From Symbiodinium kawagutii (lineage: Eukaryota; Sar; Dinophyceae; Suessiales; Symbiodiniaceae): DNA of 64,000 bases. Below, one piece after another: positions 11,346 through 22,800 of this stretch (the stretch's first letter is position 1; each line of letters starts with the position of its first letter). A program made the translations under genes and the position numbers. The notes under the pieces are model-generated. The model saw only the letters and a list, made by a program, of their open reading frames with translations, had not been told where the DNA came from and made no database searches. The DNA is taken from contig VSDK01010057.1 of NCBI GenBank assembly GCA_009767595.1, forward strand, positions 375,586 to 439,585, written 5' to 3'.

Positions 11346-12152
11346 CTTTAGATATCTGGGAATTGCATGAAGCTAATGCCTTCGATTTTACATGCCGCCA
11401 TGAGGTCAGTGGGGGCGCTCATCGCTGGCGCTCCCTTGGCAGTCTCTCGGGCATTCCGAACTGAGGTGCAGGCAGATGCCTGAGTTTCAGCTTGGCTTAG
11501 TGTTGTTGGTATCTCCGCAATCATATGAAATCATGATGACTCTTGGAGAACTCTATGGGACTATGGACACAAGGACCCACCACACACCGAGGCCAATGCT
11601 TTTTTGTTCTCTGAGTGCTCGATCCGTGGAGCCCGAGCAAGGCCCTTGTCAGCTTGGGGTGGATTTCAGCGTCGATTCTAAGATGGAAGATATGGAAGGT
11701 GGAGTCCACCTGAAGCCAAGCAAGCCCGTGGACTTCAAGCTGAGACCGCTTCAAGGCAGGGAAGAATGCTTCGAGGTTTCAAGTTTCTGTCCGATTTTTC
11801 AGTGGTTGCTTGGTGGCTTAGCTGCTTGGTTGCTTGCTCGTATTTTGCTGTTGCTAGAGCTAGTGCATCCAAGCGCTGAATCGCTACTTTACATGAGGTT
11901 GCGACTGTTATGAGGGCTTGCCCAAAGTAGTTTGTCCACCTACAAGTAGAATTTGAAAAATGCAACACCTTGAAGATCCTTTAAGCATTTCCTTGGGTGA
12001 AAAGACCTTTCTGGGGGAGTCGAGTCTCAATTTGATAAGTTTGTGTTCACTTTGCTCGACAGGTACCGTGCGATACTGACAGAGGCAAGGTTGCAGACAG
12101 CACATGCAGCCTGACTGGCCGCCATGCGCTACAAGTCATGGAAAAAGCATTG
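11346..12152 (+). CDS. Candidate exons, unknown product
   Basis: About 11346-11404 (DFGVPLDIWELHEANAFDF, donor GTCAGT). 11642-11755 (AG|G, CQLGVDFSVDSKMEDMEGG, GC donor). 12063-12152 (AG|G, 30 codons with GKVADSTCSLTGRHALQ, GT donor, phase 0 at both ends). The last ends in phase 0 and could join the gene starting at 13129. No domain recognised. Confidence 0.45.
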
Positions 12153-12436
12153 GTTGTGTCTAGTTGATGGGTCATTAGATGTCATTAGACCCAACAGCTT
12201 TGAATAGATTTCATGACTCAATGGTTGGCATTCACCAAAAGATGAGTGAAGGTGACCACATGTGACCACCACCTGCATGAGAAATCATGGTACATCTTCA
12301 ACAGCTGTGCAGATACACGACAAGTGTCGCGCTCGAAGTCGAACAAAGCTGGACAAGCTCCTTCTGTGGGGGGAACTCAGTCGCTCCAATGGGACTCAGT
12401 GGGACTCCAATCGGATTGGGATGTTTCTGAAGTCGT

Positions 12437-12524
12437 AAGGGACCCCCAGTTATCATCCAACATCAACCTCTCATAGTCATAAACCGACCATTTTTTGGGT
12501 CGCGTATTTTGAGCAACCACCATT
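12437..12524 (-). mobile_element. Family-A element, left end lost
   Basis: Right signature is present: GGGTCGCGTATTTTGAG then CAACCACCA. The left part has GGGACCCCCAGTTATCATCC, but the TGGTGG end is missing. The rest of 12160-13128 shows no convincing exon. A 109-codon frame at 12648-12977 lacks third-base GC bias. Confidence 0.6.
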
Positions 12525-13128
12525 TGGGACCTTTTTCCATCCTTTTTCAGTTGATTGCTTGGGATTCGTCAGTTCTGGGAATAACCATTGTAATGGTAGG
12601 ACGCTGTGACAGTGCCTTTCATTGCTTTTAATGCTAGTTGAGTTCTCATGCCCTTTCATCAACAGTTTGCGAGTGGGAATATGATTCTTATGATTCTGTT
12701 GTCCACTGCAGGGCCACCCTCGCATATAGGAAGGATCATTGATATTCATGCAGAAGCCAACTTGATATCACTTGATTTGAGAAAACGAAATGACAATTTT
12801 GAGGGGCATTCACGATATGTTGGACCGGGGTCAAACTTGAGGTACCATCTTGGAACCGTTCACTTTTCAGGATTGATAACTTTAAGAGTATGTTTGATGG
12901 TGGTGTCATTTGACCCATTTGACACCTCAGAGAAACTTGTAATCCTACTTGCCATCTCCGTCTCTCAGCTAGAGTAGCTGTGGAGGATGCAGGAAGATCA
13001 GAAAGACGCATGGAATGTCTAGAACCACCTGCTGTATTTTGTGTTTGTTTGTAAACATGAGGGTGAAGTACCAAGAGAGATCGTTGCACCGAAGTTACCC
13101 CAGATAGTTTTAGCTAGCAACAGTCAAG

Positions 13129-14658
13129 GTGATGGAAATGTATGGACTTGAGAGTGAACTGAGGTGGGCGATGAAACAACATGAGTGGATCTTCAATTAT
13201 GTCCAGGAGGCCGCATCTTGTGGTGCTACAGGAGGGACACTGCTGGGGAGTTTGCTGCAGGCAATTGCGACGACTGAAAGGAGGATTGGGGAAAGTCACA
13301 AGTCGCAGGCGTGTCATTCAGCACAATGGAAATCCAATCACTTTGGGAATTGCGAAACAGTGGTACTTGATGGCTCACCCGAGATCGGAGAGATAACAAA
13401 CCATCGGGTGATTTAGCACTTTTCGTGGTATGTGCAGGGATCTTCTTTCCGCGGCAACCTGCTGAAGCTGCCAGTCTTTGAGGACAAGACTCTCGGGGGC
13501 GGCGCAACCACCATCCTGCTTTGGGATTGTGGGGTGTTACTTTCATGGGAGTTACAATTGCAGATCCACGTCGAAAAACCACCCTCTGTTTACCCTCAAT
13601 AGCTTGTGATTTACCATCAGATGTGGAGGTCAATTACTTTGGATCTAGCATTAAGACATATTAAGACAACATTTGTGTGTCCCATTCGGAGCCAGCCAAT
13701 GTAATGGAAGTCGCGGCCTTGCAGGACCCAGATCTTGCGGGGGCAGCTGACAGAATCGCTGCGGTTGTCAATAGCAAGGCAGGCGGCGCTGAGGTCATGT
13801 AGAGCACAGGTTTGGGGCTGCGGACAGGCCATGATCATCCGTGATCCCTTTGAGGTTCATGACTTTGTGCCCTACTTCCAGCACTTGCTGCAGGCCAAAG
13901 AAGGGTGGTTGTGTTGGCTGAACCAATCTGGTACCCTTGATATCTCTTGATGCCCTATGAAAACTGATGGAAAAAACCCATGTGGAGCAGGGAGCAACCC
14001 AACCTGGAGGTGCCGCAGCTGCGTGCTGGGCACCTGGAGCGTGTGCAGAGGCCATGGTCCACTGGACATGCAACGGGGGGCAGCACAAAATGCATCATGT
14101 GATGCCCGAACAAACATAGAGAACTGGGAAATTTATGGAAATCTTTGAAAATTTATGGAAATGTGAGTGCCAAAGTTGTGCACCTACACCATGTCAAGTG
14201 AGGTCTTTCATGGTGATGTGAGTTACCAGTATACCCAAAGATGGTGGTTTACTTAAATTTACGCAGCTTGTCATGATTAACTTACGTTGGTTCATTACTG
14301 ATTGGACCTCATTACAGAGCCTAGCCAAAGCTGCATGCGAGGCTTGCTGTAGCACTGGCGCGGTTGAAAGGTGCCAACTTGTGCAGCAGAGCATGGGGAT
14401 TGGTATCAAACATCCCGCAAAATGATCCAAAATGGTGGTTTCTCAAGCCATAGGGAACCCCAAAAGTGGTTGGTTTATTACTATTTGTAGTAAATAAACT
14501 GGATGATGACTGCGGGTCCCCTATAAAAACACCGAAATGGTTAAGTCTGAATGTTTGTTGGGGTCCACGCCGTGGGGGTTGGCTATGCATGTAGGATGCT
14601 GCAGGCGCATCCTGTGCTCCTCACGTCTCCGACTTTGCCTGGATCAATCGCCTGCAAG
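13129..14658 (+). CDS. Seven-exon gene segment with all introns in phase 0, unknown product
   Basis: Exons: 13129-13260, 13438-13533, 13725-13778, 13810-13893, 14051-14098, 14318-14416 and 14605-14658. Every one is a multiple of three. Most acceptors are AG|G. Donors are GC, GT, GC, GC, GT, GC, GT. The product has a helical start (LESELRWAMKQHEWIFNYVQ), a glycine-rich piece (DKTLGGGATTILLWDCG), an Ala-rich helix (DPDLAGAADRIAAVVNSK), IIRDPFEVHDFVPYF, a His/Cys piece (HWTCNGGQHKMHH) and a Cys-rich helix (KAACEACCSTGAVERC). No family recognised. The intron 14417-14604 is 55 percent a family-A element. Consistent phase and third-base GC make the chain fairly secure; the ends of the gene are not. 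Confidence 0.6.
14433..14535 (+). mobile_element. Family-A TIR element A3
   Basis: 103 bp, starting TGGTGGTTTCTCAAGCC, with central TTGGTTTATTACTA, and ending GGTCCCCTATAAAAACACCGA. The right end is slightly degraded. AA flanks both sides (14431-14432 and 14536-14537). It lies in the intron between exons 14318-14416 and 14605-14658. Confidence 0.8.
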
Positions 14659-14805
14659 GTGTGGGACTTGGCTCCTACCCTGAGTTTGGTGCAAGTCCTC
14701 ATTAATGCATATTAATAGATATTAATGTGATTGTTTGTTCTTTCAACGATGTGTTTCTATCAACCTCCATAGAACTGGACCATGAACGTCATATCTTTGG
14801 ACTTT

Positions 14806-15300
14806 CAGCTTCAGAATCGAGAGAGGACTTCTTCCAACGTGACATTTGTGGCAGGTGGCAATGTGCTGAAAGTCTTCAAGTGCGCTGTTCATTTGTGGCC
14901 GTGAAGCAAGTCATTGAGAATGCTGGCATGAGCACATGGGTCCTGTAGCACCCAAGACCGTTGCAGAAGACATGCCAGGTATCTCCTGCCCGAAATAGAG
15001 AAACTGGCAGAGGTCCGCCTTGCTGACACATGTTGACCAGAGAAAATACGAGGCACCTCCAGTCTTGGCCAGAGAAAACATGAGGCACCTCCAATCACCC
15101 CGACGGAATGTCAAATGCAAATTCCAAGAAGATGGTGAATGATGTTCCCTGATCTGCACTGAACACCTTTGCAGGAATTCCATCCAGAGGCCTTGCAATC
15201 ATTGAACAAAAAGAAGACTTCCAATCTCGGCAGCACAATCACAGATGAGTCTAGAACCAAAAAGGTGCTCGAAGTCCGCTTGAGGAAAGGTTGCAAGTAT
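14806..15300 (+). CDS. Possible further plus-strand exons (competing with minus gene)
   Basis: About 14808-14880: RTSSNVTFVAGGNVLKVFK, reachable in phase 0 from the exon ending 14658. 15175 to about 15297: AG|G acceptor, EFHPEALQSLNKKKTSNLGS, then ESRTKK before a GTGCTC donor. The second overlaps exon 15095-15191 of the minus-strand gene. Composition does not separate the two. One is probably false. Confidence 0.35.
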
Positions 15301-16126
15301 TTGAGCTTATTGTGTTGTGATTGATGTGATTGCATTGCAGGTTTCAACTTTGCGTTCAGATGAGTTGAGTTCAAACAGAACGCAAAGCAGCTTCTGACAA
15401 AACAAACTCACTGTGCATGCTGTTGCCATTTGAAGTCTGAAAGGGCAGCTTGGTAGGGAGAGCTAGATTGCGGAGCCTCTGCAGTTTTGGTGCCTGGGGC
15501 AGCATTTCTAATATCAGTTTTGCTTTTGCTTTCATCAACACTTGGTTCGCTTGGAATCAGTGAGGCTGAACCAAAGTTCCTGGGAAATCTGACCAATTAG
15601 TTCCGATACGTTCCAACGAACATGCTCAGGAAATCTCATGAATGCAGTAGAATGTGTTTTATCTCGGTCCCTAGAGGTTCTATGAGCTGGCTGGGTGGGG
15701 GCCATCACCAACTACTCAAAGCTCTCCAGTGAAGGGCATTCCCAGCTGCTCTTGAGGCTTCGCACCTCTCCTGGTGGCCAAGGCCGGTGAGTTGTAAATA
15801 AAGGTCATGAGCCACAACTTAGCTGATTGGTTGGCACTTGGTGCCCCAGGAATCCAAGGTGAGTCGAATTCAATGGGTTTGTTGATGATGGTGACATGAC
15901 CAACAACATCGGCAACAGCGAAAACAACAGCGGTGGAAGCTGTGGCGGCAGCAACAGCATCGGCAACAGCCGCAACAACGAAGATGACAAAAATGACGAC
16001 GATCACAACGACCACGACAATGACCACAGCGACGATGACCATGGCGACGACAACCACAACGACGACCACGACCGCGACCGCGACCGCGACCGACCGTGAA
16101 GAGCACGACCACAACTGCAACCACAA
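15095..16126 (-). CDS. Minus-strand gene, three exons, C-terminus complete, unknown product
   Basis: Read from high to low coordinates: exon A from at most 16126 to 15723, exon B 15579-15412, exon C 15191-15095 (TGA). Donors are GC and a canonical GTGAGT. Phases agree at both junctions. Exon A encodes a Val/Ala-rich hydrophobic run from a GTC/GTT trinucleotide tract, then NKPIEFDSPWIPGAPSANQ. Exon B is polar and disordered (DESKSKTDIRNAAPGTKTAE). Exon C ends with PLDGIPAKVFSADQGTS and FTIFLEFAFD. It lies head to head with the Rab gene about 290 bp away, so a shared promoter region at 16127-16415 is possible. How much of the Val-rich part is translated is unclear. Confidence 0.5.
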
Positions 16127-16130
16127 TCAC
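15893..16130. repeat. Imperfect trinucleotide tract (GAC/AAC : GTC/GTT)
   Basis: About 240 bp of imperfect GAC, AAC, GCA and related triplets on the + strand. Read on +, it would encode Asp/Asn/His/Arg runs; read on -, Val/Ala/Ile runs. The minus frame joins the minus-strand gene. Confidence 0.85.
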
Positions 16131-16415
16131 AACAAAAAAAAATCGTAAGAGCAACAACAGCGTCGGCTGGATCAAGCTAGTGTTTCCAGGCTGCGAAAGA
16201 ATGGCGACTGCAACAGGTGATTATGCTTGGCGCCCAGTGCACATGTTCCCACCCTTCATTTTTGAGTTAACAGAAGAGGGAGAAAGTGATCAACAATGAT
16301 AAACAGAGATCAAATGGAAAGAGTCATTAGCCGCTGGGGCAGCTCCAAATCCTGTTGAACCACCAAGACGCAGCGCATCGTTGAAAAAGACAACTCATTT
16401 GAGACAAGGAGAGGG

Positions 16416-19400
16416 ATGGATTTCACAAAATTTAAGGACCATCTTGTGAAGTTACTACTTCTCGGTGATTCTGCTGTTGGCAAGCTCTCGCCTCAGTTTC
16501 CTTTGATGACACAAGATGTCGCCGCGTCTTTGGGCAATTTTTGGCAACGGACGAAAAGGGATAGCCAAAGCGTGACCAAACGGACATCTTCATTGAAAGA
16601 AGTGAGGCCATGTTAAGCCCATGCAACAGCAACATCCATCCTTCCTACTAACCATTGTGTGATCCATTGATGGAAATTGCTTAGCTTGCGAAGCTTTGGG
16701 TTTGGGATGATAGCTGAGGTCATCGCTGCTGATGCGATTCTGCGAAAGTAAATTTGATGCGAACTTCGTGCTGACCATAGGCCGGACCTCCACCCGTATA
16801 CCATGGTTTCAACATGTTTCAACATGTTTCAATAGTGGGCCCTCTCCATTTTTTGGATGCTAACAATGTTGGAATCGATGAGCTGCCAGGTGTAGACTTC
16901 AAGTGGAAGCAAGTGGAACGCAATCAACGAAAGTTGAAAATTCAGGCGGCCGATGGCGGCCCTGGAATTTGCGAAGGAGATGAATTGAAATTATTTGAAA
17001 TTCTGAACGCACTGTGGTATCATGTGGTACCCCCCTACTGCAGCACATGGCACTGCTGAGAAATTTCAATGGTCGTTGCACCCCTGGTTTTTTGCGGAGC
17101 TAGCCTTCATGCAAATGTGGACCAGCCCAATCCAGCCCCGCCCATTGTTCGTTTTAAAAAAAGACGTTCCAACATGTTGTAGCTCTTAATCACCATGGTC
17201 ATCCACGAATGATCATGGTTGTTAATAGTCACCATGGTCAATAAGCCTTCGTGACCACCATGACTTTTTATCGCCAATTCTCACCACCATCTCCGCACCA
17301 GGTTTGGGACACCGCTGGACAGGAGCGATTCCGCCGCGAACCCAGTGGCCCAGGGAGCAGCGTGGGTAGAGAGTTGTTGAGCAACCACAGTGCCACGGTG
17401 GAGTCAAGCGATGTCAAGCAGCTTTTTGTCGCCATTTTCAGTTGCTAAGATTTGCTGGTGGCTAATGTTGGTTTCTGATTAGTATCTACCTGTTGGTTTC
17501 ATCTATTTTCATTACTTTAGGGGGGGTTACACTAATCAGAAACCAACATTAATCATGCTTAGTGTGCAGAACCATCAATGACTTGAGTTCTCCAGATCTG
17601 AACTCACGAGCTACTTGCAGGCACCATTACCCCGGCTTACTACAGAGCTGCCAGACTGGCTTGTTTGGCCTGCCATGTTGGTACATGGATTGCCTTCAGT
17701 GGGGCAAATGCTGTGACGAACGCAGCAGTCAGTGAGTACATGTCAGTGCTATTTTGATCATGAAAGGCGATGGGTGTTGTTATTTGCTACGACATCACGG
17801 ACAAGGCGCGTGTTCTAAAGCTTTTGTTTTTTCTTTGCAGTTCGAAAAGTGTTTGATGTTCTGTGTATAGTTCAAAAGTCGATGGTTTTGAGCTGAAATT
17901 CAAACTAAATGATGGCATAGAAAAGAATTACAGTAAATGAATGTTTGAAATTCAAGTGCAAATTTACTTGTTTAGAGTTGAACGCTTGAAACTTGAAATA
18001 TTGGCACAGAAGAGATCCCTGTGTGAAGTCGACCCACACGGAAGAAACTGTCAGCTGCGCTGCTAGGCCTCGTTTGAGCACATCGACTACTGGTTGCAAC
18101 AGTTGGAGCAACATGGTGATGAAGGTGTGCAGAGGCAAGGCCTTGGGCAAGACGTTGCGTTTTGAAGCTATCCGTTCTCCTCAGAGCTTGTAGTCAGTTA
18201 ACTATTTGATCTTGTAGGGTACTGGTTGGCAACAAAGCGGACTTGAATGAAAATCGCAAGGCCGGTAGCTCAGAACGAGAAGCAAGGCCCGAGGATGAAG
18301 ATATTTGCATTCCGAGGTTAGCAAAGAGGAAGGGGAGAAGTTGGCAGCGCAGTACAACATGAAGTTTTTTGAGGCACAGATTTGTCTCTTCTGGCGTGAG
18401 GCGTTGGCTTTTGCTTCCTTATACAAGATCATAAAGGATGGATAGTATTGAGCAAATTGTGCAAATAAACTATGCCAAAATGTCCTGACTGGTCAGAAGC
18501 CAACCACCGCTTACAACATCTTGCAATTATTTTGTATTTTACTCCACCGTCAACAAACGAAGCTGTTCTTGCTGTTCTTACAAGCCAGATCTCTTTTTTG
18601 TCTCACACCTTTTTTCCAGGTTCCTAGTCAGGTCGCTCTCAGTGTTGGCATGAATTTCGCTCTGGATTGAGAGTAGCGAAAGTTTTACGTAGATCCACAA
18701 TGATTTACACAAGATGCGCCGCGAAAGTTGAAAAATGATCTCTTCTAAATTCTAAATGCTGAGTTTTTGATCACCAGCAGTGTCACCATCAGTTTCAACA
18801 TGACATTCCACTGATGGACCTAAACTTCACGACCAGTAATTAGAAAGTGGCCAAATTCAATTCTTCACCACCAGTTTCTGTGTCATCGAAGTGAGACTTC
18901 CCAAGCCTATCCATTCATGGAACTCGGTAGTACCTGCCATCCAAAATCTACTGGTGACTGATTTATGCACCACAGTGCGCGCAGTGCGGGTTGTTCAATC
19001 ACCGAGGAAAGGCTCTTGGTATCTCTTGGTGGTGGTTCATTTGCGTTTTTTCATGTGTCTTGATTGTTCACCATTATAAACCAGAACTAAATGAATTAGA
19101 TAGAATTAGCTGTCAATCAATCTGCCATTTTAAATATAAACCAGAAATTCGATGAAACTAGAAGTTATCGAACACGGTTTCTCATTGTTCGCTATCAGGA
19201 ACCAGTATGGTGGTTTCTCCGGGGGTACCAATTCATCCAATATGAATTATTTACGGTAATAAACCAGCCCTGGTTGGGTGTACCCCTAGGCTTCAGAAAC
19301 CATCATATTGTAGTTGTTTAACCCCCATTGTTCGTTGTTAGTCCCTATTATTAGCCATGATAAAGCACCATAAAGTTGGTATATCCCCTGTTATACTTGG

Positions 19401-20848
19401 CTTTTGACCACGACAGGTACCCAACCATGGTATCAGCGCTTTCATCTTGTCATGGCCGATGCGGTTCCGTTGTCCGCCGCGCAGACTTCAGCAAAGACAG
19501 GGCAGGATGTCGACGAGGACTCCCGGCGAGGGTACAGCGACAACCATGGACGGCAACGAAAATAGCAATGATTCTCCAAATGAGAAGCATATTAACCTGG
19601 GTTCTAACATGATTCAACTGGGTGTAAGATAGCAATGATTCTCCAAATGGTGGTTTCTCAAAATACGGGGACTCCAAGTTATCATCCAATATGAACCATT
19701 TATAGTAATAAACCAGCTATCTTGGGGGCCCTCCTATTTTGAGAAACCACCAAATGAGAAGCATGTTAACCTATTGGGTTCTGACATTATTCAACTGGGG
19801 GGTAAGTATTTCTAACATTTTGTAAGTATGGTTATAATGATTAGTTGCTTGTTTCTGATTTATGATCATAGCGTAACCAAGGAAATCATAATCCTAAAGT
19901 TCAGTAGCAGTTGGTAATGGAGTAAGGATAAGTCGGAGGTTTAGTAATGGTTGTCCATGGAGTACCGTGTCATCCTGGGTTAGTACCAGCAAAGCTTGAT
20001 CCAGAGTCCCAAGGATGATCAAACAGCTTTGAAGTGATCTTCGCATTGCGGGATTGCAGAAACTGATTCCAGTATAGAAGTAGGTCAAAATTGATGGAGT
20101 TGGGATACAGATTCTCCCACATTCGTCTCGATGTCACCCGCAAGTGAATGGGCTCAGTGCCGACCTGTACGGATACCAAACCAATATGGAAGCATGGAGA
20201 CCTGAAACACCAGACGACAGAAGTGAATCATTATGAGTCTGGAGGATTCAAGTGATTGGTGAATCAGTAGTTATCCAATACTTCCAGTATCTTCCAGTAG
20301 TGATTGTAATTTTAGACGTAAGTTGCCCAGTAGCGATCAGTAGTGATTGTATTTTTGGATGTGAGCGTGGTACCCGCCACATAGACCCAGGTCCACGCCA
20401 CCCCGGCACCGGCTCAAGCTGTGGCCAGGCTTTCCTTTCCATTGCCGATGAAGTCGTGAAACAAAGATATTCAGACGTCAGGGCCCAGGGACCGGCTACA
20501 GCCCTGGGGCATGTCGATATCATGGGCTACCCTCCGCCTCTTGAGTATCCAATACATGGAGAAGGTGAACTTGGTTTAAAAGGTAGAGGACATTGTGCCG
20601 ATTTCTGAGGGCCTGGCAAACTACAGTGGGATATGGGATATTCTAGGATCCAAGTAGTGATTTGATGATATTCCAATGGAGAAGTCTACAAACATAAGTA
20701 CTGGTAAGATAATTAAGATAAGTGTGCGAGTTCTCTTCATGATGGAGAGATGGGCGATGTTTTCAATGGTGCTTCAATGGTGCCTCAGGTTCAGCCAAAT
20801 GCCTTCCAAGTGAAGAAGACGGCGAAAAAAGCCAGCAGTTGCAAGTGA
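16416..20848 (+). CDS. Rab-family small GTPase (Rab8/Rab1-like), 12 exons, 199 aa
   Basis: Exons: 16416-16483, 16719-16780, 16890-16945, 17302-17332, 17621-17649, 17767-17805, 18067-18134, 18218-18260, 18317-18373, 19485-19517, 20429-20482 and 20789-20848. They sum to 600 nt in one frame. The Rab motifs are complete and in order: P-loop GDSAVGKS, switch I end TIGVDFK, WDTAGQERFRTITPAYYRAA, YDITDKASFE, NKAD and FFETSAKTG. The protein should switch between GDP and GTP and direct vesicle traffic. The switch-II region is closest to Rab8/Rab10/Rab1 types; subfamily is inference. Ten introns have GC donors and intron 10 has GA. Ten of eleven acceptors are followed by G; the exception is exon 10 (19485), which starts with A. 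The C-terminus ends KKASSCK: one cysteine, not the usual CC or CXC, so prenylation is uncertain or an alternative last exon exists. Intron 10 holds a tandem duplication interrupted by a family-A element. Confidence 0.95.
19208..19305 (+). mobile_element. Family-A TIR element A4
   Basis: Starts TGGTGGTTTCTCCGGGGGTA and ends CTTCAGAAACCATCA, with TA on both sides (19206-19207 and 19306-19307). It lies in Rab intron 9 (18374-19484). Confidence 0.8.
19563..19805 (+). repeat. Tandem duplication split by a family-A insertion
   Basis: A roughly 67-bp segment starting AGCAATGATTCTCCAAATGAG (19564-19630) is repeated immediately downstream. The second copy is interrupted after CTCCAAA by element A5 and resumes at 19753 with AATGAGAAGCATGTTAACC. 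Copies differ by a few bases. Both end near a GTAAG-like sequence. Confidence 0.9.
19648..19752 (+). mobile_element. Family-A TIR element A5 with preserved empty site
   Basis: 105 bp with near-perfect ends TGGTGGTTTCTCAAAATA / TATTTTGAGAAACCACCA. AA flanks it at 19646-19647 and 19753-19754. The undisturbed first copy of the tandem duplication shows the site before insertion, which confirms the element boundaries and a 2-bp duplication. Confidence 0.92.
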
Positions 20849-21380
20849 CTCAGCCGCAGCGAGTTCTGGGGTTGTAAAGAATTCGGCTGGTCAGCATGAG
20901 TCATGAATGGTGATACTGATCAATGTTTGCAATTATGAATCAGCCATTATGATCCGTTATGATCGATTATTCTTGACCATAAGTATTAGTAGCATGAACG
21001 ATTCATTCTCATTAGTCAATCATTAGGATAAAACATTATCAACAGTAGCATTCGGTTCCTAACTCCAATTCAATAGTATCCCCCATCTCACAGCAAACAG
21101 TCCCGCAAAATTACTACTGTAATGTTTTGTGTTTTTTTCCGCCAAAAAGGTGTCAGATGTTCATAACTTCGGATGGTTGCGGGTGTCCGGAGTTGTGGCT
21201 GATTTCGAACATACCTTTCACGTTGGCCTTACCCTGACGTGAAGAATTTGCCGGGGAATGATGGAATGCTTTAACCGCCAGGGATGATGTAATGTTGTTT
21301 TGTTAGATGATGGAATTGCCAATGATGGATTTTGCCCATGGAACCATTTAAGTACAGCCAATGTTCAGCAACCAGCAGAA
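20849..21380. other. No supported gene
   Basis: Downstream of the Rab stop codon. AT-rich with several CATTATGAT-type motifs. No exon seen. Confidence 0.5.
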
Positions 21381-21383
21381 CCA

Positions 21384-21540
21384 CAGGCACCCAGGTCGAA
21401 CTTCCACTGCTGGCGGCTGTAATCCCATGGCAGGTGCTAACATCTCCAGCTACGCCAAGAGTCGCGACGCTGCAGAAGTTTTCCGCTGCACGTTGAGGGG
21501 CGGCTGCAAATATGATGGGGAATCCATCTGAGGCAGTGCA
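21384..21540 (+). CDS. Candidate upstream exons, frame ambiguous
   Basis: 21498-21540 has an AG|G acceptor and a canonical GTAAGA donor, and encodes AAANMMGNPSEAV in the phase needed by the exon at 22836. 21384-21432 (AG|G acceptor, GT donor) can precede it in phase. The same DNA is also open as MAGANISSYAKSRDAAEVF on + and as a 107-codon frame on -. The first reading is preferred only because it links to the downstream exons. Confidence 0.4.
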
Positions 21541-22059
21541 GTAAGATTGTTTTCTTGGTGTGCATACAATGAACATGGACCAAAACTGAAGCAAAACTAT
21601 CTATCAGAGAAAATCCGAATTGGTGTGAAACGAATCGATTGGAGACATGATTTACTGCAAAATTCATGAATTGTTGTGAGATTTCCAAGCGACGAACTGG
21701 TGAATCTTCTCAGGGCTTACTGTGAAAACCCAGCTATGGCTTGGTCAATTTTTCACGCCAGGCGTATCAGGGAGCTCATCCGAACAATTATAGCTGACCC
21801 AGCCTGCTTCCACTCAGTTCTTGTGCCACTGGTATGAACCAATACCAGCTACCATATAGGCTATTGTCAACTGTCAAAATTGTACATTTGCTGTTTTTAA
21901 TCAAATTCCCGATTCCCAGGAACAAAAGCGTAGGGACTACAACAAAGCAACAGTCTTCACTGCATGAGCCGGGCTGCTTGGCTTCTGCTCTCTTTCGCAA
22001 GGCTTTAGTGCGTCACGGAGGTGCACAGGTCATCTCATTGCCGCAACCTGTTCGCGCAC

Positions 22060-22800
22060 ATACATCTCTCTCAACATACATATATACATATACATATATA
22101 TATATTCTATTTATATATATATACATTTATTTATTTATGTATGTATTTATTCATTTATTTATTTATGTATTTATGTTTTTGTTTTTTTTATGTATTCATT
22201 TATTGATTGATTTATTTATGTATTTATTTATTCATCTATTTGTTATTTATTTGTTTGTTTATTTGTTTGTGTTTATCTATACACATGTGTATGTGTATAT
22301 ATATATATATGATACATACATTTAATGCCATTGCGTCCTGTTACAAGTACAAAATAGACTGACATGGTACCAATGTCTTAATTTCAGCTGAGTTTTAAAT
22401 TGTATGTCTATAGATGCATTCATCTAAATGTATGTTTGCGTAAGTGAGTACATGGATGTGACATTTGGTCAAGTCATACGTGTGCATACTTGCTGTGTAC
22501 TATGACATAGTTAATTTTACATGGATCTATGTGATATGTGCACCACGCGCACATTTTGTGTATCGATGTGTTGTTTATAGATATATGTATATACATACAT
22601 ATTTATTTATGTACCTATAAAAACAAGTGTACCTATGTATATACATGCATATACATACATAAACATATTCACATTCAGATTCAGACGCATATTCATACTC
22701 ACATATTTGTGTATTTACATGTACACATATATATATATATATATACAAATATATATACACATACGTATTCATATACATATTCATACTATGTTAATCGTTA
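22060..22800. repeat. AT-rich microsatellite region (TA, CATA, TTTA)
   Basis: Runs of TATA, TTTATTTATG and CATATACA. All long open frames here come from low complexity. It lies in the long intron between 21540 and 22836. Confidence 0.9.

Noticed and set aside
12648..12977. 109-codon plus-strand frame
   Set aside because: Third-base composition is AT-rich and no acceptor or donor pattern supports it.
15740..16099. Asp/Asn-rich plus-strand frames (NEDDKNDDDHND...)
   Set aside because: They are the complement of the GTC tract used by the minus-strand gene and have no splice borders.
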